NCBI RefSeq assembly: GCF_963259705.1
Contig: NC_081841.1
Span: forward strand, 114,550,979 to 114,614,978
Length of the DNA: 64,000 nt
Direction: 5' to 3'
Source: Myotis daubentonii
Lineage: Eukaryota; Chordata; Mammalia; Chiroptera; Vespertilionidae
Shown: positions 33,667 through 46,266 of the stretch, piece by piece
Layout of the letters: each line of letters opens with the position of its first letter
Numbering within the stretch: position 1 is the first letter of the stretch
The notes under the pieces: generated by a model
What the model saw: only the letters and a program-made list of their open reading frames with translations
What the model was told of the DNA's origin: nothing
Database searches by the model: none
Translations under genes and position numbers: made by a program

Positions 33667-34228
33667 TGTATGACCTTTTTTCTTTCAATTTGTTTATGTG
33701 ATGTATCACGTTTATTGATTTGCGGATATTGTACCATCCTTGCATCCCTGGGATAAATCCTACTTGGTCATGGTGTATGATCTTTCTGATGTCCTGCTGG
33801 ATCCGATTTGCTAAGATTTTGTTGAGGATTTTGGCATCTATGTTCATGAGGGATATTGGCCTGTAATTCTCTTTCATTGTGTTGTCTTTACCTGGTTTTG
33901 GTATTAGGGTGATGCTGGCTCCATAGAATGAGCTTGGAAGTGTTCCTTCCTCTTGAATTTTTTGTAGTAGTCTGAGGAGGATAGGTTTTAGTTCTTCCTT
34001 GAATGTTTGGTAAAACTCCCCTGTGAAGCCGTCTGGTCCTGGGCTTTTGTTTGCTGGAAGCTTTTTGATGACTGCCTCAATTTCTTCCATAGTTATTGGC
34101 CTGTTGAGATTTTTAGATTCTTCCTGATTGAGTTTTGGAATGTTGTGTTTGTCTAGGAATTTTTCCATTTCCTCCAGATTGTCTAGTTTGTTGGAGTAGA
34201 GCTGTCCATAGTATTTTTTAACAATCAT
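33667..34228 (-). pseudogene. L1-E ORF2, partial RT domain
   Basis: Open frame with [29 protein letters not shown] and [20 protein letters not shown], reaching HINKLKEK. It stops before the palm motif holding the catalytic FADD aspartates. Sequence left of 33667 that extends the frame belongs to L1-G. No RT activity is possible. Confidence 0.85.
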
Positions 34229-34285
34229 TTGTATTTCTGTGGAGTCTGTTGTTATTTCGCCTCTATCGTTTCTGATTTTGTTTAT

Positions 34286-35451
34286 TTAGGTCCTCACTCT
34301 CTGCTTCTTGGTGAGTCTGGCTAGAGGTTTGTCAATCTTGTTTATCCTTTCAAAGGACCAGCTCTTGGTTTCATTGATTTTCTGTATTGTTTTTTTGGTC
34401 TCTATGTCATTTATTTCTGCTCTGATCTTTATTATCTCCTTCCTTCTGCTCACTCTGGGGTTTTCTTGTTGCTCTCTTTCTAATTCTTTGAGTTGTAGAG
34501 TTAGATGATTTACTACCATTTTTTCTTGTTTTTTTTGAGATAGGCCTGTAGAGCTATAAACTTCCCTCTCAGGACTGCTTTCATTGTGTCCCATAGGTTT
34601 TGGATTGTTGTGTTTTCATTGTCATTAGTTTCCAGGATGTTTTTAATTTCTTCTTTGATCTCATTGGTAACCCAATCAATATTTAATAGCATGCTACTCA
34701 GCTTCCAGGTGTTTGAGTATTTTGGGTTGTTTTTATTGTAGTTTATTTCTAATATTATGCCATCATGGTCTGCGAAGATGCTTTTTATGATTTCAATCTT
34801 CTTGAATTTGGGGATACTTTGCTTGTGACCCAATATGTGGCCTATTTTTGAAGATGTCCCATGAGCACTTGAGAAGAACGTATATTCCCTGGCTTTGGGG
34901 TGAAGTGTTCTGAAGATGTCAATTAAGCCCATCTGATCTACTGAGTCATTTAGGATTGCTGTATCTTTGCTGATTGTTTGTCTAGAGGACTTATCCAGTG
35001 CTGTCAGTGGTGTATTAAAGTCCCCTACTATGATTGTATTGTTGTCGATCTCTCCTTTGATATCTTCCAGGAGTTTTTTTATGAATTTGGGTGCTCCTGC
35101 ATTGGGTGCATATATGTTTACGAGGGTTATATCTTCTTGTTGTATTGCTCCCTTTAGTATTATGAAGTGGCCTTCCTTATCTCTTGTTATGGCCTTCACT
35201 TTGAGGTCTATTTTGTCCGATATAAGTATTGCTACCCCAGCTTTCTTTTCCTTTCCATTTGCCTGAAAGATATTTTTCCATCCTTTCACTTTCAGTCCAT
35301 GTGAGTCCCTTCTAATGAGGTGGGTTTCTTGTAGACAGCAGTTGTATGGGTCATGTTTTTTTATCCATTCAGCCACTCGATGTCTTTTTTTTGGAGCATT
35401 TAGTCCGTTTATGTTTAAAGTTATTATTGAAAGGTACTTGTTTGTAGCCGT
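34286..35451 (-). pseudogene. L1-E ORF2 endonuclease region
   Basis: APE-like endonuclease that would nick target DNA. The expected start at 35451 is ACG in place of ATG. The frame is then open through LNINGLN, QETHL, NIYAPN and GDFNTPL to 34513, where a frameshift near the LKKNKKKW end breaks it; the remainder is at 34286-34594 in another frame. The Asp of the SKI(D)HI motif is Gly here ([10 protein letters not shown]), and SDH is ADH. The altered Asp corresponds to a catalytic residue in L1 endonucleases, so this domain would be inactive. Confidence 0.8.
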
Positions 35452-36433
35452 TTCTTTTTTTGTGTGGCTGTTTTCTTTCTGAGCTTTTTATTTCTTCTTT
35501 GTATACCAGACCCTTTAGCATTCCTTGCAATCCTGGCTTGGTGGTGATAAACTCCCTTAGCCTTTTTTTGTCTGTGAAGCTTCTTATTTCCCCTTCAAGT
35601 TTGAATGATAGCCTTGCTGGATAGTGTATTCTTGGATTCAGTCCTTTGCTTTGCATCACTTTGTAAATTTCAGTCCATTCTTTTCTGGCCTGATGTGTTT
35701 CTGTTGAGAAATCATTTGATAATCTAATGGGAGATCCCTTGTATGTGACTTTCCGTCTCTCTCTTGCGGCCTGTAAGATTTTCTCTTTGTCCTGAACATT
35801 TGCCATGGTAATTATGATGTGTCTTGGTGTGGGTCTTTTCGGGTTCACCTTGTTTGGGACTCTCTGGGCTTGTGTGACTTTTTTCTTCCCCACCTCAGGG
35901 AAGTTTTCTGATATTATTTCTTCGAATAGGTTTTCTAATCCTTGTTCATCTTTCTGTTGTTCTGGTACCCCTATTATTCGTATGTTGTTGTGTTTCATGT
36001 TGTCCCAAAGCTCCCTTAGGCTCTCCTCCTGTCTTTTAATTTTTTTCTCCAATTGCAGTACAGTTTGGGTGTGTTTTGCTTCCTTGTCTTCTAATTCACT
36101 AATTCGGTCCTCTGCTTCTCCTAGTCTACTGTTGATACTTTCAGTGGTGTTTTTTATTGCAGCTATATCACTCTTCATTTCTTCTTGGGTCTTACTTAAG
36201 TTGTTGATTTTTTCATCTGTTTCTTCTAGCTTCTTCCATATGTTATTGATTTTTTCATCTGTTTCTTCTTGATTCTTGTAGAGGTTGTCGATTTTTTCCT
36301 CCATCCGGTTTATACATTCTAGGACCCTTATTCTGAATTCTTTTTCTGTCATGTTGCATGCCTCTGTATTACTTAGCTGCTTTTCTGGAGAGTCCTCCTT
36401 CTCTTTCTTTTGGGGGTTTCTTTGTCTACCCAT
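35369..36433 (-). CDS. L1-E ORF1p, uninterrupted frame with C-terminal extension
   Basis: A 354-residue frame from the ATG at 36433 ([10 protein letters not shown]). Residues about 30-145 are heptad-rich and predicted to form the trimeric coiled coil. An RRM-like part starts about 150 ([11 protein letters not shown]), and the CTD about 195-310 has [32 protein letters not shown] and [14 protein letters not shown]. The usual stop just after MLKGL(L/V) is changed (TAA to TAC by comparison with 16160 and 27190), so translation would run about 44 residues further, into the start of ORF2. This is the best preserved L1 protein frame in the window. Whether it is expressed cannot be told; the element cannot move itself. 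Confidence 0.8.
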   Translation of the reverse strand: MGRQRNPQKKEKEDSPEKQLSNTEACNMTEKEFRIRVLECINRMEEKIDNLYKNQEETDEKINNIWKKLEETDEKINNLSKTQEEMKSDIAAIKNTTESINSRLGEAEDRISELEDKEAKHTQTVLQLEKKIKRQEESLRELWDNMKHNNIRIIGVPEQQKDEQGLENLFEEIISENFPEVGKKKVTQAQRVPNKVNPKRPTPRHIIITMANVQDKEKILQAARERRKVTYKGSPIRLSNDFSTETHQARKEWTEIYKVMQSKGLNPRIHYPARLSFKLEGEIRSFTDKKRLREFITTKPGLQGMLKGLVYKEEIKSSERKQPHKKRNGYKQVPFNNNFKHKRTKCSKKKTSSG

Positions 36434-36898
36434 GTTTGATCTCACTGACATATCTAGACATTGAGTCGTTCAGTGGCTGCTCCCTGGGTGGCAGTGACTC
36501 CTTGGTCTGTGGTTGTTCTTCGGGCGGTTGCGGTAGCAGCTGCTCCTCAGTTGGCAGCAGCTCCTCTGGTGGGTGCTGTTCACAGCTGTGGTGGCTCTTC
36601 TGGCTGGTGGGGGGAGGCTTCACGTACAGCTGCTGTTCCTCAGCAGAGGCTGTGGTGCTCAGGAGGCTGCTGTTGCTTGGATCCGCTGCGTTGATTTAAA
36701 GGCACAAAATACAACACAACAAGGCACCACGTACCAGGCACATTCCAGGGGAGCTCTGCCCTTCCCGGCTGCAAACGGTCTCACCAGCTGAGCAATTTTG
36801 CCAATTCGGGGTGGGTGTTATTAGTTTCAGCTGCTCATTCCATTTGCTCCGGGACACGACCTGGGACGCGTCTGCCTATATCCCCGCCATCTTCCCAA
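36434..36898 (-). promoter_or_regulatory. L1-E short 5' UTR
   Basis: About 465 bp: a minisatellite remnant (36470-36690) and a start-proximal part ending in 'ccccgccatcttcccaact', which on the minus strand is GGGAAGATGGCGGGG, a YY1-type site at the transcript start. Confidence 0.65.
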
Positions 36899-36899
36899 C

Positions 36900-37007
36900 T
36901 ATCTCCTAATCTGATCTTTTTAATTATTGCTGTATCTCACTTGGTCATATTTTGTTAAGAATTTTAGCATCTATGTTCATCAGGAACATACATCTGTAAT
37001 TCACTTT
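36900..37007 (-). mobile_element. L1-G ORF2 block (RT region)
   Basis: Continues the RT-coding order of L1-G ('ttgttaagaattttagcatc') up to CTGTAATTCACTTT, the TSD of L1-F. Confidence 0.75.
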
Positions 37008-37426
37008 TTTTATTTCTCATATTTTATTTGTACATTTTTATTGCTTAAAATATTACAAAGAGTAGTACATTTGTCTCCCTTTTTTTCTCCCTTGACCTTC
37101 CCCAGCCTTCCCTACCTCCCAGTGTCTTGTGTCCATTGGTTATGCTTATATGCATGCATATAAGTCCCTTGGTTGATCTCTTACTACCCCCAACCCCTCA
37201 ACCCTCTCCAGCCTTTCTGCTGTAGTTTGACAGTCTGCTTAATGCTGCTATGCCTCTGTATCTATATTTGTTCATCAGTTTATAATGGTCTTTATTATTC
37301 ATAAATGAGTGAGATCATGTGGTACTTTTCTCTCACTGACTGGCTTATTTCACTTACCATAATGCTCTCCAGTTCTATTCATGCTGTTTCAAATGGTAAG
37401 AATTCCTTCCTTTTTAGAGCAGCATA

Positions 37427-40400
37427 CTATTCCATCGTGTAGATGTACCACAGTTTTCTAATCCATTCATCCGTTAATGGGCACTTAGGTTGTTTCCAAA
37501 TCTTAGCTATGGAAAATTGTACTGCTATAAACATAGGGAGGCATATATCCTTTCTGATTGATGTTTCTGGTTTCTTGAGATATATTCCTAGAAGTGGGAT
37601 CATGGGGTCAAATGGGAGTTCCATTTTTAGTTTTTTGAGGAAACTCCATACTGTCTTCCATAGTGGCTGCACCAGCCTGCATTCCCACCAGCAGCTCACA
37701 AGTGTTCCTTTTTCTCCGCATCCTCTCCAGCACTTGTCCTTTGTTGATTTGTTGATGATAGCCATTCTGACAGGTGTGAAATGATACCTCATTGTTGTTT
37801 TGATTTGCATCACTCATATGATTAGTGACTTTGAGCATGTTTTCAATATGTCTCTTGGCTTTCTGAATGTCCTCTTTTGAAAAGTGTCTATTTAGGTCCT
37901 TTGCCCATTTTTTGATTGGATTGTTTATCTTCCTTTTGTTAAGTTGTATGAGTTCCCTATAAATGTTGGAGATTAAACCCTTATCGGTGATAACATTGGC
38001 AAATATGTTCTCCCATGCAGTGGGCTTTCTTGTTGTTTTGTTGATGGTTTCTTTTGCTCTGCAGAAGCTTTTTATTTTGATGTAGTCCCATTTTTTATTT
38101 TCTCTTTAGTTTCCAATGCCCTAGCAGATGTATCAGTGAAGAAATTGCTTCGGTATATGTCTGAAATTTTGTTGCCTTTGGATTCTTCTAGTATTTTTAT
38201 GTTTTCCCATCTTAAATTTAAGTCCTTTATCCATTTTGAGTTTATTTTTGTGTATGGTGTAAGTTGTTGGTCTAGTTTCATTTTTTTTCATGTCTGTCCA
38301 ATTTTCCCAACACCATTTATTGAAGAGACTGTCTTGACTCCATTGTATGTTCTTGCCTCCTTTGTCAAATATTAATTGAGCATATTGGTTTGGGTTGATT
38401 TCTGGGTTCTCTACTCTATTCCATTGATCTATATGTTTGTTCTTATGCCAGTACCAGGCAGTTTTGAGAACAGTGGCTTTGAAATATAGCTTGATATCTG
38501 GTATTGAGATCCCACCCCCTTTATTTTCCTTTCTCAGGATTGCTGCAGCTGTTCAGGGTCTATTTTTATTCCAGAAGAATTTTTGGAGAGTTATTTCTAG
38601 GTCTGTGAAACGTGTCATTGATATTTGAATTGGGAGTGCGTTGAATTTATAGATTGCATTGGGTAGGATGGACATTTTAATGATGTTGATTACCAATCCA
38701 TGAACATGGTATGTTCTTCCATCTGTTTATGTCTTCCTCTGTCTCTTATTTCAATGTCCTGTAGTTTTCTGAGGTCTTTTACCTCCTTAGTTAAGTTTAT
38801 TCCAGATATCTTAATTTTTTTGGTGTGATGGTAAATGGGATTGCTTTTTTAGTCTCTGTTTCTGTAAGTTCATTATTGGTATATAGAAATGCCATAGGTT
38901 TCTTGGCATTAATTTTGCATCCTGCTACATTGCAGAATTCATTTATTAAGTTTGTTTTTTGATGGAGTTTTTAGGGTTTTTTATGTACAATATCATTTCA
39001 TCTGTGAATAAGGACAGTTTTTCTTCTTCATTTCCAATTTGGATGCCTTTTATTTCTTCTTCTTATCTAATCGCAATGGCTAATACTTCCAGTACTATGT
39101 CGAACAGGAATGGTGAGAGAGGACATCCCTGTCTTTTTCCTGTTCTTAGGGGAAATGGTTATAGTTTTTGCTCATTGAGTATGATGTTGGCTGTTGGTTT
39201 GTCATATATTGCTTTTATTATGTTGAGGTATGATCCTTCTATTCCCACTTTGCTGAGGGTTTTTATCAAAAATGGGTGTTGGATTTTGTTAAATGCTTTT
39301 TCTGCATCAATTGATATGACAATGTGGTTTTCTTCTCTCAATTTGTTTATGTGATGTATCGCGTTTATTGTTTTGCAGATATTGAACCATCTTTGCATCC
39401 CTGGGCTAAATCCTACTTGGTCATGGTGTATGATCTTTCTGATGTACTGCTGGATCCGATTCGCTAGGATTTTGTTGAGGATTTTGGCATCTATGTTCAT
39501 GAGGGATATTGGCTTGTAATTCTCTCATTGTGTTGTCTTTATCTGGTTTTGGTATTAGGGTGATGCTGGCTCCATAGAATGAGCTTGGAAGTGTTCCTTC
39601 CTCTTGAGTTTTTTGTAGTAGTCTGAGGAGGATAGGTTTTAGTTCTTCCTTGAATGTTTGGTAAAACTCCCCTGTGAAGCTGTCCGGTCCTGTTCTTTTG
39701 TTTGCTGGAAGCTTTTTGATGACTGCTTCAATTTATTCCATAGTTATTGGGCTATTGAGATTTTTAGACTCTTCCTGATTGAGTTTTGGAAGGTTGTATT
39801 TTTCTAGGAATATGTCCATTTCCTCCAGGTTGTGTAGTTTGTTGGAGTAGATTTGTTCACAGTATTTTTTAACAATCCTTTGTATTTCTGAAGGGATCTG
39901 TTGTTATTTCTCCTCTTTTATTTCTGATTTTGCTTATTTGGGTCCTCTCCCATTTTTTCTTGGTGAGCCTGGCTAGAGGTTCATCAATCTTGTATATCTT
40001 TTCAAAGAACCAACTCTTGGTTTTGTTGATTTTTTTTTTTTTTTGGTCTCTATGTCGTTTATCTCCACTCTGATCTTTATCATTTCCTTCCTTCTGCTTA
40101 CACTGCGCTTTTCTTGTTGCTCTCTTTCTAACTCTTTGAGTTGTAATGTTAGGTAATTTATTATCGTTGTTTCTTGTTTTTGCAGTAGGCTTGTAGAGCT
40201 CTCAAGACTGCTTTCACTGTGTCACATATGTTTTGGATTGTTGTGTTTTCACTGTCGTTTGTTGCCATGATGTTTTTTATTTCTTCTTTGATCTGTCTGG
40301 TAACCCAGTCATTGTTTAATAGCATGCTATTTAGTCTCCATGTGTTTGATTTTTTGGATTGTTTTTATTGTAGTTGATTTCCAGTTTTATGCCATTGTGA

Positions 40401-41082
40401 TCTGAGAAGATGCTTGATATGATTTCTATCTTCTTGGATTTGAATAGACTTTGCTTGTGTCCCAATATATGGTCTATCTCTGAAAATGACCCATGTGCAC
40501 TTGAGAAGAATGTATATTCTGTGGCTTTAGGGTGAAATGTTCTGTAGATGACAATTAATTCCATTTGATCTTGTGAGTCATTGAGGATTGATGTTTCTTT
40601 GCTGATTTTTTGTTTAGAGGATTTGTCCAATGTTAATAGTGGTGTATTAAAGTCCCTTACTATGATTGTATTGCTGTCAATCTCTCCCTTGATCTCCTCC
40701 AGAAGTTTTTTTATGTATTTGGGTGCTCCTATATTGGGTGTGTATATGTTTACCAGAGTTATTGTTCTTGTTGGATTGATCCCTTTAGTATTATGAAGTG
40801 GCCTTCCTTATCTCTTTTTATGTCCTTTACTTTGAGATCTAATTTGTCAGATACAAGTATTGCTACCCCTGCTTTTTTTTCATTTCCATTCTCCTGAAAA
40901 ACCTTTTTCCATCCCTTCACCATCAGTCTGTGTGCATCTTTTTTTCTGAGGTGGGTTTCCTGTAGACAGCAGATATATGGGTCATGTTTTCTTATCCACT
41001 CAGTTACCCTATGTCTTTTAATTTGGGCATTTAATCCATTTACATTTAAAGTTATTATTAATAGATACTTGTTTGTCACCAT
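37427..41082 (-). pseudogene. L1-F ORF2 remnant
   Basis: Order from the 5' end: MVTNKYLLIITLNVNGLN and QETHL (40759-41082), endonuclease pieces (40331-40630, SEIDHILGHK, SDHNGI), RT entry [17 protein letters not shown] (39159-39500) and the Cys-rich C-terminus with [20 protein letters not shown] (37427-37813). Frameshifts and stops throughout. Confidence 0.85.
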
Positions 41083-41144
41083 TTTTATTCTTTACACCTG
41101 TGTTCCTTCAACGTTTTCTTCTTCTTCTTCTTCTTTTTTTTTTT

Positions 41145-41967
41145 TTACAGTAGACCCTTTAGCATTTCTTGCATTGCTGGTTTGGTGGTAATAAACTCCC
41201 TTAGTCCTTTTTTGTCTGTGAAGCTCCTGATTTCACCATCAATTTTGATTGATAGCCTTGCTGGGTACAGTAGTCTTGGATTCTGACCCTTCCTTTGCAT
41301 GCCTTTGTATATTTCATTCCATTCCCTTCTTGCCTGATGTGTTTCTGTTGAGAAATCAGTTGCTAGTCTGATGGGGGATCCTTTGTAGGTAACTTTCTTT
41401 CTCTCTCTGGCTGCTTTTAAGATTCTTGCTTTGTCGTTGGTGTTTGCCAATTTAATTATAATTTGCCTTGGCGTTGGTTTTTTGGGGTTCATTTTCTTTG
41501 AGACTCTCTGAGCTTCTTGGATATGTGTGAGTTTTTTCTTCCCAGTATCAGAGAAGTTTTCTGTCATTATTTCTTTAAACAGGTTTTCTATTCCTTGCCC
41601 AGTTTCCTCTCCTTCTGGTAACCCTATTATGTGGATGTTGTTTCATTTCGTGTTGTCCCAAATTTCTCTTAGGCTCTCTTCCTGCTTTTTAATTTTTTTC
41701 TAGAAGCTGCTCTGCTTGGGTATTTTTTCCTACCTTTTCTTCTAGCTTATGATGCAGTCATCTGCTTCTTCTAGTCTACTATTGATGCTTTCTATTGAGT
41801 TCTTTATAGCAATGATGTCATTTTTCATTTCTTCTTGCTTCTTCATTTCCTCTTTGTTCTTACACATATTGTTGAATTTGTCTTCCATTTTTTTCACCCA
41901 CCTTATGACCATTTCCCTGAATTCTTTCTCTGACAGGTTGCTTGCCTCCATTGCCTCCATTTTTTAA
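41145..41967 (-). pseudogene. L1-F ORF1 remnant
   Basis: C-terminal frame 41145-41567 is open ([40 protein letters not shown], ending MLKGLL). The N-terminal coiled-coil frame (41742-41960) is separate, so at least two breaks lie between 41570 and 41740. Confidence 0.85.
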
Positions 41968-42451
41968 ATTTCTTTTTCTGGTGATGCCTGTTTTTCTTTC
42001 ATATGCGAGCTGTTTCTTTGTCTCCCCCTGATCTCTCTTCTTTGGGTGTTTAGTTATGTAGTTCTCTCTCTGCTTTCCGTGAGGAGGAGCAGGGTTCGTC
42101 TGAGTCCACGTATTCGTGCTGCTTGAGATCCAGTGTTCCTGGGTTCGTAGCTGGTCCTTGGGTTCCGTGGTTGCAGGATGTATATGCTTCCGATATCAGT
42201 CACTCAAGATGGCACGGTCTCCACGGCTGAGCCGGCCACTCTGGGAGAGATTTCAGCAGCAGTGGATGCTGCCTGGTTAGGGGAGCCAATCCAGAAGTCT
42301 CCAACAGTCCCCTGGAGTATAGCTATCGCTCACCCACAAATTTACACTCTCGGTAGGTCCACACACTCTCCTTTCGTTCTCTCACTCTCACACTGTCTTA
42401 CAGTCTGCCTTCCCATCTACAGCCATTTTTTCTGTCTCTGTAATTCACTTT

Positions 42452-43963
42452 CTTTGTAGAGTCTTTATCTGGTTTTGGAATTAGGGTAATGCTGGCCTCA
42501 TAAAAAGAACTTGTAAGTGTTTTTTCGATTTGGATGTTTTTTGGAGCAGTTTGAGGAGGATACGTGTTAGTTCTGCTTTGAATGTTTAGTAAAATTTCCC
42601 TGTGAAGCCAACTGGAACAGGGCTTTTGATTTCTGAGATCTTTTTATTACTTTTCCAATTTCATCAGTAGTTTTCAGCCTATTCATGTTTTCTGATTATG
42701 TTTTGGAAAACTATTTTTCTAGGAATATGTTTATTTAATTCAGGTTTCCAGTTTGTTGCAATATAGTCATTCATAGTATTTTTTATGATTCTTTGTATTT
42801 CTGTGGAGTCAGTTATTACTTTACCTCTTTCATTTCTGATTTTGTTTATTTGGGTCCTCTGTCTTTGTTTCTTGATGATTTTGGTTAGAGGTTCATCAAT
42901 CTTGTTTATCTCTTCAAAGAACCAGCTCTTGGATTCATTGATCATTTGTAATATTTTTGAAGTCTCTATGTTATTTATTTCTGCTGCGATCTTCATTATT
43001 TCCATCCTTCTACTTCCTCTGGGCTTTTCTTATTGTTCTATTTCTAATTCTTTAAATTGTAGGGTAAGATAGTTTATTAAAAGTTTTTCTTGTTCTTAGA
43101 GGTGAGCCTGTAATGTTATGGACTTCCTTTTCAGGATTTCTTTCACTGTAACCCATACATTTTGGGTTGTTGTGTGTCCATTTTCACTAATATACAGAAT
43201 GTTTTTTTATTTATTCTTTGATCTCTTTGGTAACCCATTCATTGTTTAGTAACATGCTATTTAGTCTTCATATGTTTGAGCATTTTGCATGTTTTTATTG
43301 TAGTTCATTCCTATTTTTGTGCCTTTGTAATCTGAGAAGATGCTTTATATGATTTAAATCTTCTTGAACTTTATCTATGTTCTAATATGTGGTCTATCTT
43401 TGAAAATGTCTCATGTACACTTGAGAAGAATATATATTTATAGTTTTGTGAGAAATATTTTGAATGTTAATTAATTTCATTTAATATAGTGTGTAGTTTA
43501 GAATAACTTTTTCCTTGTTAATATTTTCTCTAGAAGATCTTTCCAGTGATGTCATTGATTGACATCACTATAATTGAATTGCTATTGATCTCTCTCTTGA
43601 AATCCTCCAGAAGTTTTTAAATATATTTGGATGCTCCTCTATTAGGTGCACATATGTTATATCCTCTTGTTGAATTGATCCCTTTAATATTATGAAGTGA
43701 CCTTCATTATCTCTTGTTATGGCCTTCACTTTGAAGTGTATATTGTCAGAAATAAGTATTGTTACCTCATCTTCTTTTTAATTTCCATCTGTATGGAAAA
43801 GACTTTTTTTCCATCCCTTCACTATCAGTCTGTGTGAGTCCTTTGTTCTGTGGTGGGTCTCTTGTAGACAGCATATATATGGGTCATGTTTGCTTATACA
43901 TTCAGCCACCTGATGTCTTTTGATTGGAGCATTTAATCTATTTACATTTAAGTTTATTATCGA
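42452..43963 (-). mobile_element. L1-G block (ORF2 N-terminal half)
   Basis: Old ORF2 sequence from the RT entry to the endonuclease; the longest surviving frame is 42679-43005 (RAEINNIETSK-like region). It reaches 'tttacatttaagtttattat' just upstream of ORF2 start, where the Helitron at 43964 splits it. Confidence 0.8.
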
Positions 43964-44555
43964 CTAGTGGCCTGGTGCACAGATTCCTGCACATTGAAAG
44001 GAAATTATTTAGAAAGTCACTGAAAGGGCAGGAGTGGGTGAGACGGGCTGGACATGCCCTGGAGCCATCCTCCCGTAGGCCCTCCCCAGACGGCCACACC
44101 TGGGGCGGCGCCGTGGCTTGAAGTTTGTCTGCAGAATGAGCAGGGTCCCTCCAGCAGGTGGGGTCCCTTGGTCAGGCCTGCGGGGATCAGCCCCAAACTG
44201 GCTCTCCGACATCCGCTGAGGGGTCCTGAAGTGCAAGAAGGCACTCTGCAAAGTTGCTGTAGTACATGGTGTGGAACGCAAACGCAAGTGTGCAGTAAAC
44301 CAGATTCGGGGCCGACAATGCCCCAGCGACAACATAACCCATGGCCAAAGGTGGAATCACATGGCCCCAGAAGGAATTTGACTCCTTCCTCTCTGGTTCC
44401 AGGGTGCATCACCTGAGAACCGCTACTGCCAAGTCATCACAGCTTGACAGTTCTTGCATTGAGTGTCTGGCCGCTGGTGGTCAGTGCACATCATACCTAC
44501 CAGCCAGTGAGATAATCGACGGTCGAATGGTCTCTTAGCCTTTTATATATATCGA
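43964..44555 (-). mobile_element. HeliBat-type Helitron (minus)
   Basis: On the plus strand it begins CTAGTGGCCTGGTGCAC after an A and ends 'cttttatatatatcga' before a T. Reversed, this gives TC...CTAG between A and T. The restored L1 reads 'ttattatcgataggtac' as in other copies. On its own strand a 70-codon open frame containing SFWGHVIPPLAMGYVVAGAL occurs; it is probably family consensus sequence and not a demonstrated gene capture. Confidence 0.9.
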
Positions 44556-46044
44556 TAGGTACCTATTTATTGCCATTCTTATTCTTTATGCCTGTGTTTT
44601 CTTTCTCTCTATTTCTTCTTTGTACAATAGTCCCTGTAGCATTTCTTGCATGCTGGTTTGGAGGTAATATACTCTCTTAGCCTTTTATTTCTACAAAGCT
44701 TTCTTTTACTTTCAGTGTTAAATAATAACCTTGCTGGATAGAGTATTCTTGTTTTCAGTCCCTTGGTTTTCATTACTTTGTTTACTTCATGCCATTCCCT
44801 TCTGGCCTGAAGTATTTCTATTGAGAAGTCAGCTGACAGTCTAATTGGAGCTCATTTCAGTTAACTTTCTGTCTCTCTTGTAGCCTTTAAGATCTTTCTT
44901 TGTTTTCCATTTTAAGTATTATGTGCCTAGGTGTAGGACTCTTTTGGGGTTCATCTTGATTTGGACACTCTGTGTTTCCTTCACCAGGTTAGGCAAATTT
45001 TCTGCCATTATTTCTTCAAACAAGTTCTCTATTCCTTTCTAAAATACTCTTCCTTCTGGTATCCCTATAATACACATGTTGTTTCATTCCATCTTGTCCC
45101 AAAGCTCCTTTACATTCTCCTCCTGCTTTTTAATTTTTTTTTTATTTGCACCTTTCAGGGTGTGTTTTACTACCATGACTTGGTCCTCAGCTTCTTCTAG
45201 TCTGCTGTTGAATCCTTCGAGAGTGTTTTTTCTTTCAGCTATGTCATTCATCATTTCCTATTGATTCTTATTTATTGTTTCATGCCCCTTTTTATGTTTG
45301 TGTACCTCTCATTAAGTCCCTTGGTCCCTTATAATTCTCATTAAGTTGCTTGTAGTTGATGCTGAATTGTTTGAGCATCTTTATTCTTTATCTTCCATTT
45401 CATTTAGTTTCTTTTCTGGGGATTCATCCTTTTCTTTCATTTGGGGATTATTTCTTTGTCTCCCCATTGTTTCTGTCCCTTTGTTTTAATTTCTATGTAT
45501 CTGATCAAACTGGCATGCCTCCAAGACTTTATTGGATGGTCTTATGTAATAGGTGTTTTGTGGGACCCAGTTGTGCAGTATCTTATATCTCCCGAGCTGG
45601 GTGCTGTAGGAAAGCCCCTTGCTTGAGTTATTTGTGTTCTTCTGTTGTATTTGGGTTTTGAATGTTACTTTCCCATTCATGGAACAAGTCTCCTCTTAGA
45701 ATGGATGACCATGTGGCTCACCCCTAACCACTTCAGGTGAGCTGTTGTAGAGGTGCTGACCAAATTGAACAATAAAACACAACACAATAAAACACAATAC
45801 AACACAATAAAACAAACAAAAAACATACACAAGACCCCTACAACACCAAAAAAGTAACCACCAGAGAAAAGAGAATTAGGAAAGAGGAAAGAGAGCAGAA
45901 ATGATAGAAAAAAAGAAATAAAGAAATAAGAGGAGAAAACAAAATAAACAAACAAAAGCAAAAACAAAAAAACAACAATAAAAGGAAGGAAATATATAGA
46001 TGCCGAATTGAAATAAAGAATATAAGAATAAAGAATAAGGGAAG

Positions 46045-46266
46045 AGCTTTAACTGGCTTGGCTCAGTGGATAGAGAGTTGGCCTGCAGACTGAGGAGTCC
46101 CAGGTTCGATTCTGGTCAAGGGCATGTACCTTGGCTGTAGGCACATCCACAGTAGGGGGTGTGCACGAGGTGGCTGATCGATGATGTTTCTCGCTCATTG
46201 ATGTTTCTAACTCTCTATCCCTCTCCTTTCCTCTCTGTAAAAAATCAATAAAATATATTTTTAAAA
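46045..46266 (+). mobile_element. VES SINE with TSD
   Basis: AAGAATAAGGGAAG (46031-46044) and AAGAATAGGGGAAG (46267-46280) flank it; one mismatch. Confidence 0.95.

Larger units (their letters stand above)
33666..36898 (-). mobile_element. LINE-1 element L1-E, 5'-complete and 3'-truncated
   Basis: From the 5' end 'gccatcttcccaact' (36898) through a short 5' UTR, a complete ORF1 frame, the endonuclease and part of RT. It ends at 33666 where an internal ORF2 A-rich stretch ('gaaagaaaaaa' on the minus strand) abuts L1-G. A diverged possible TSD, TGACCTTTTT at the left and TGATCTTTTT at the right (about 36914), brackets it. Confidence 0.75.
37008..42437 (-). mobile_element. LINE-1 element L1-F, nearly full length with TSD
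   Basis: 5.4 kb L1 inserted into L1-G. CTGTAATTCACTTT occurs at 36994-37007 and 42438-42451; removing the element joins L1-G ORF2 in order. 3' UTR at 37008-37430, ORF2 to about 41082, ORF1 41145-41967, and a 5' UTR of the monomer type (42060-42437) ending 'gccattttttctgtctct'. Confidence 0.9.

Noticed and set aside
35369..36433. L1-E ORF1 as a domesticated host gene
   Set aside because: It lies within a recognisable L1 in correct order with its 5' UTR and ORF2; no sign of host regulation.
43981..44412. Captured host gene exon in the minus Helitron (70 codons including SFWGHVIPPLAMGYVVAGAL)
   Set aside because: No protein recognised and the frame is probably part of the Helitron family consensus. 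A protein search of this frame would decide it.
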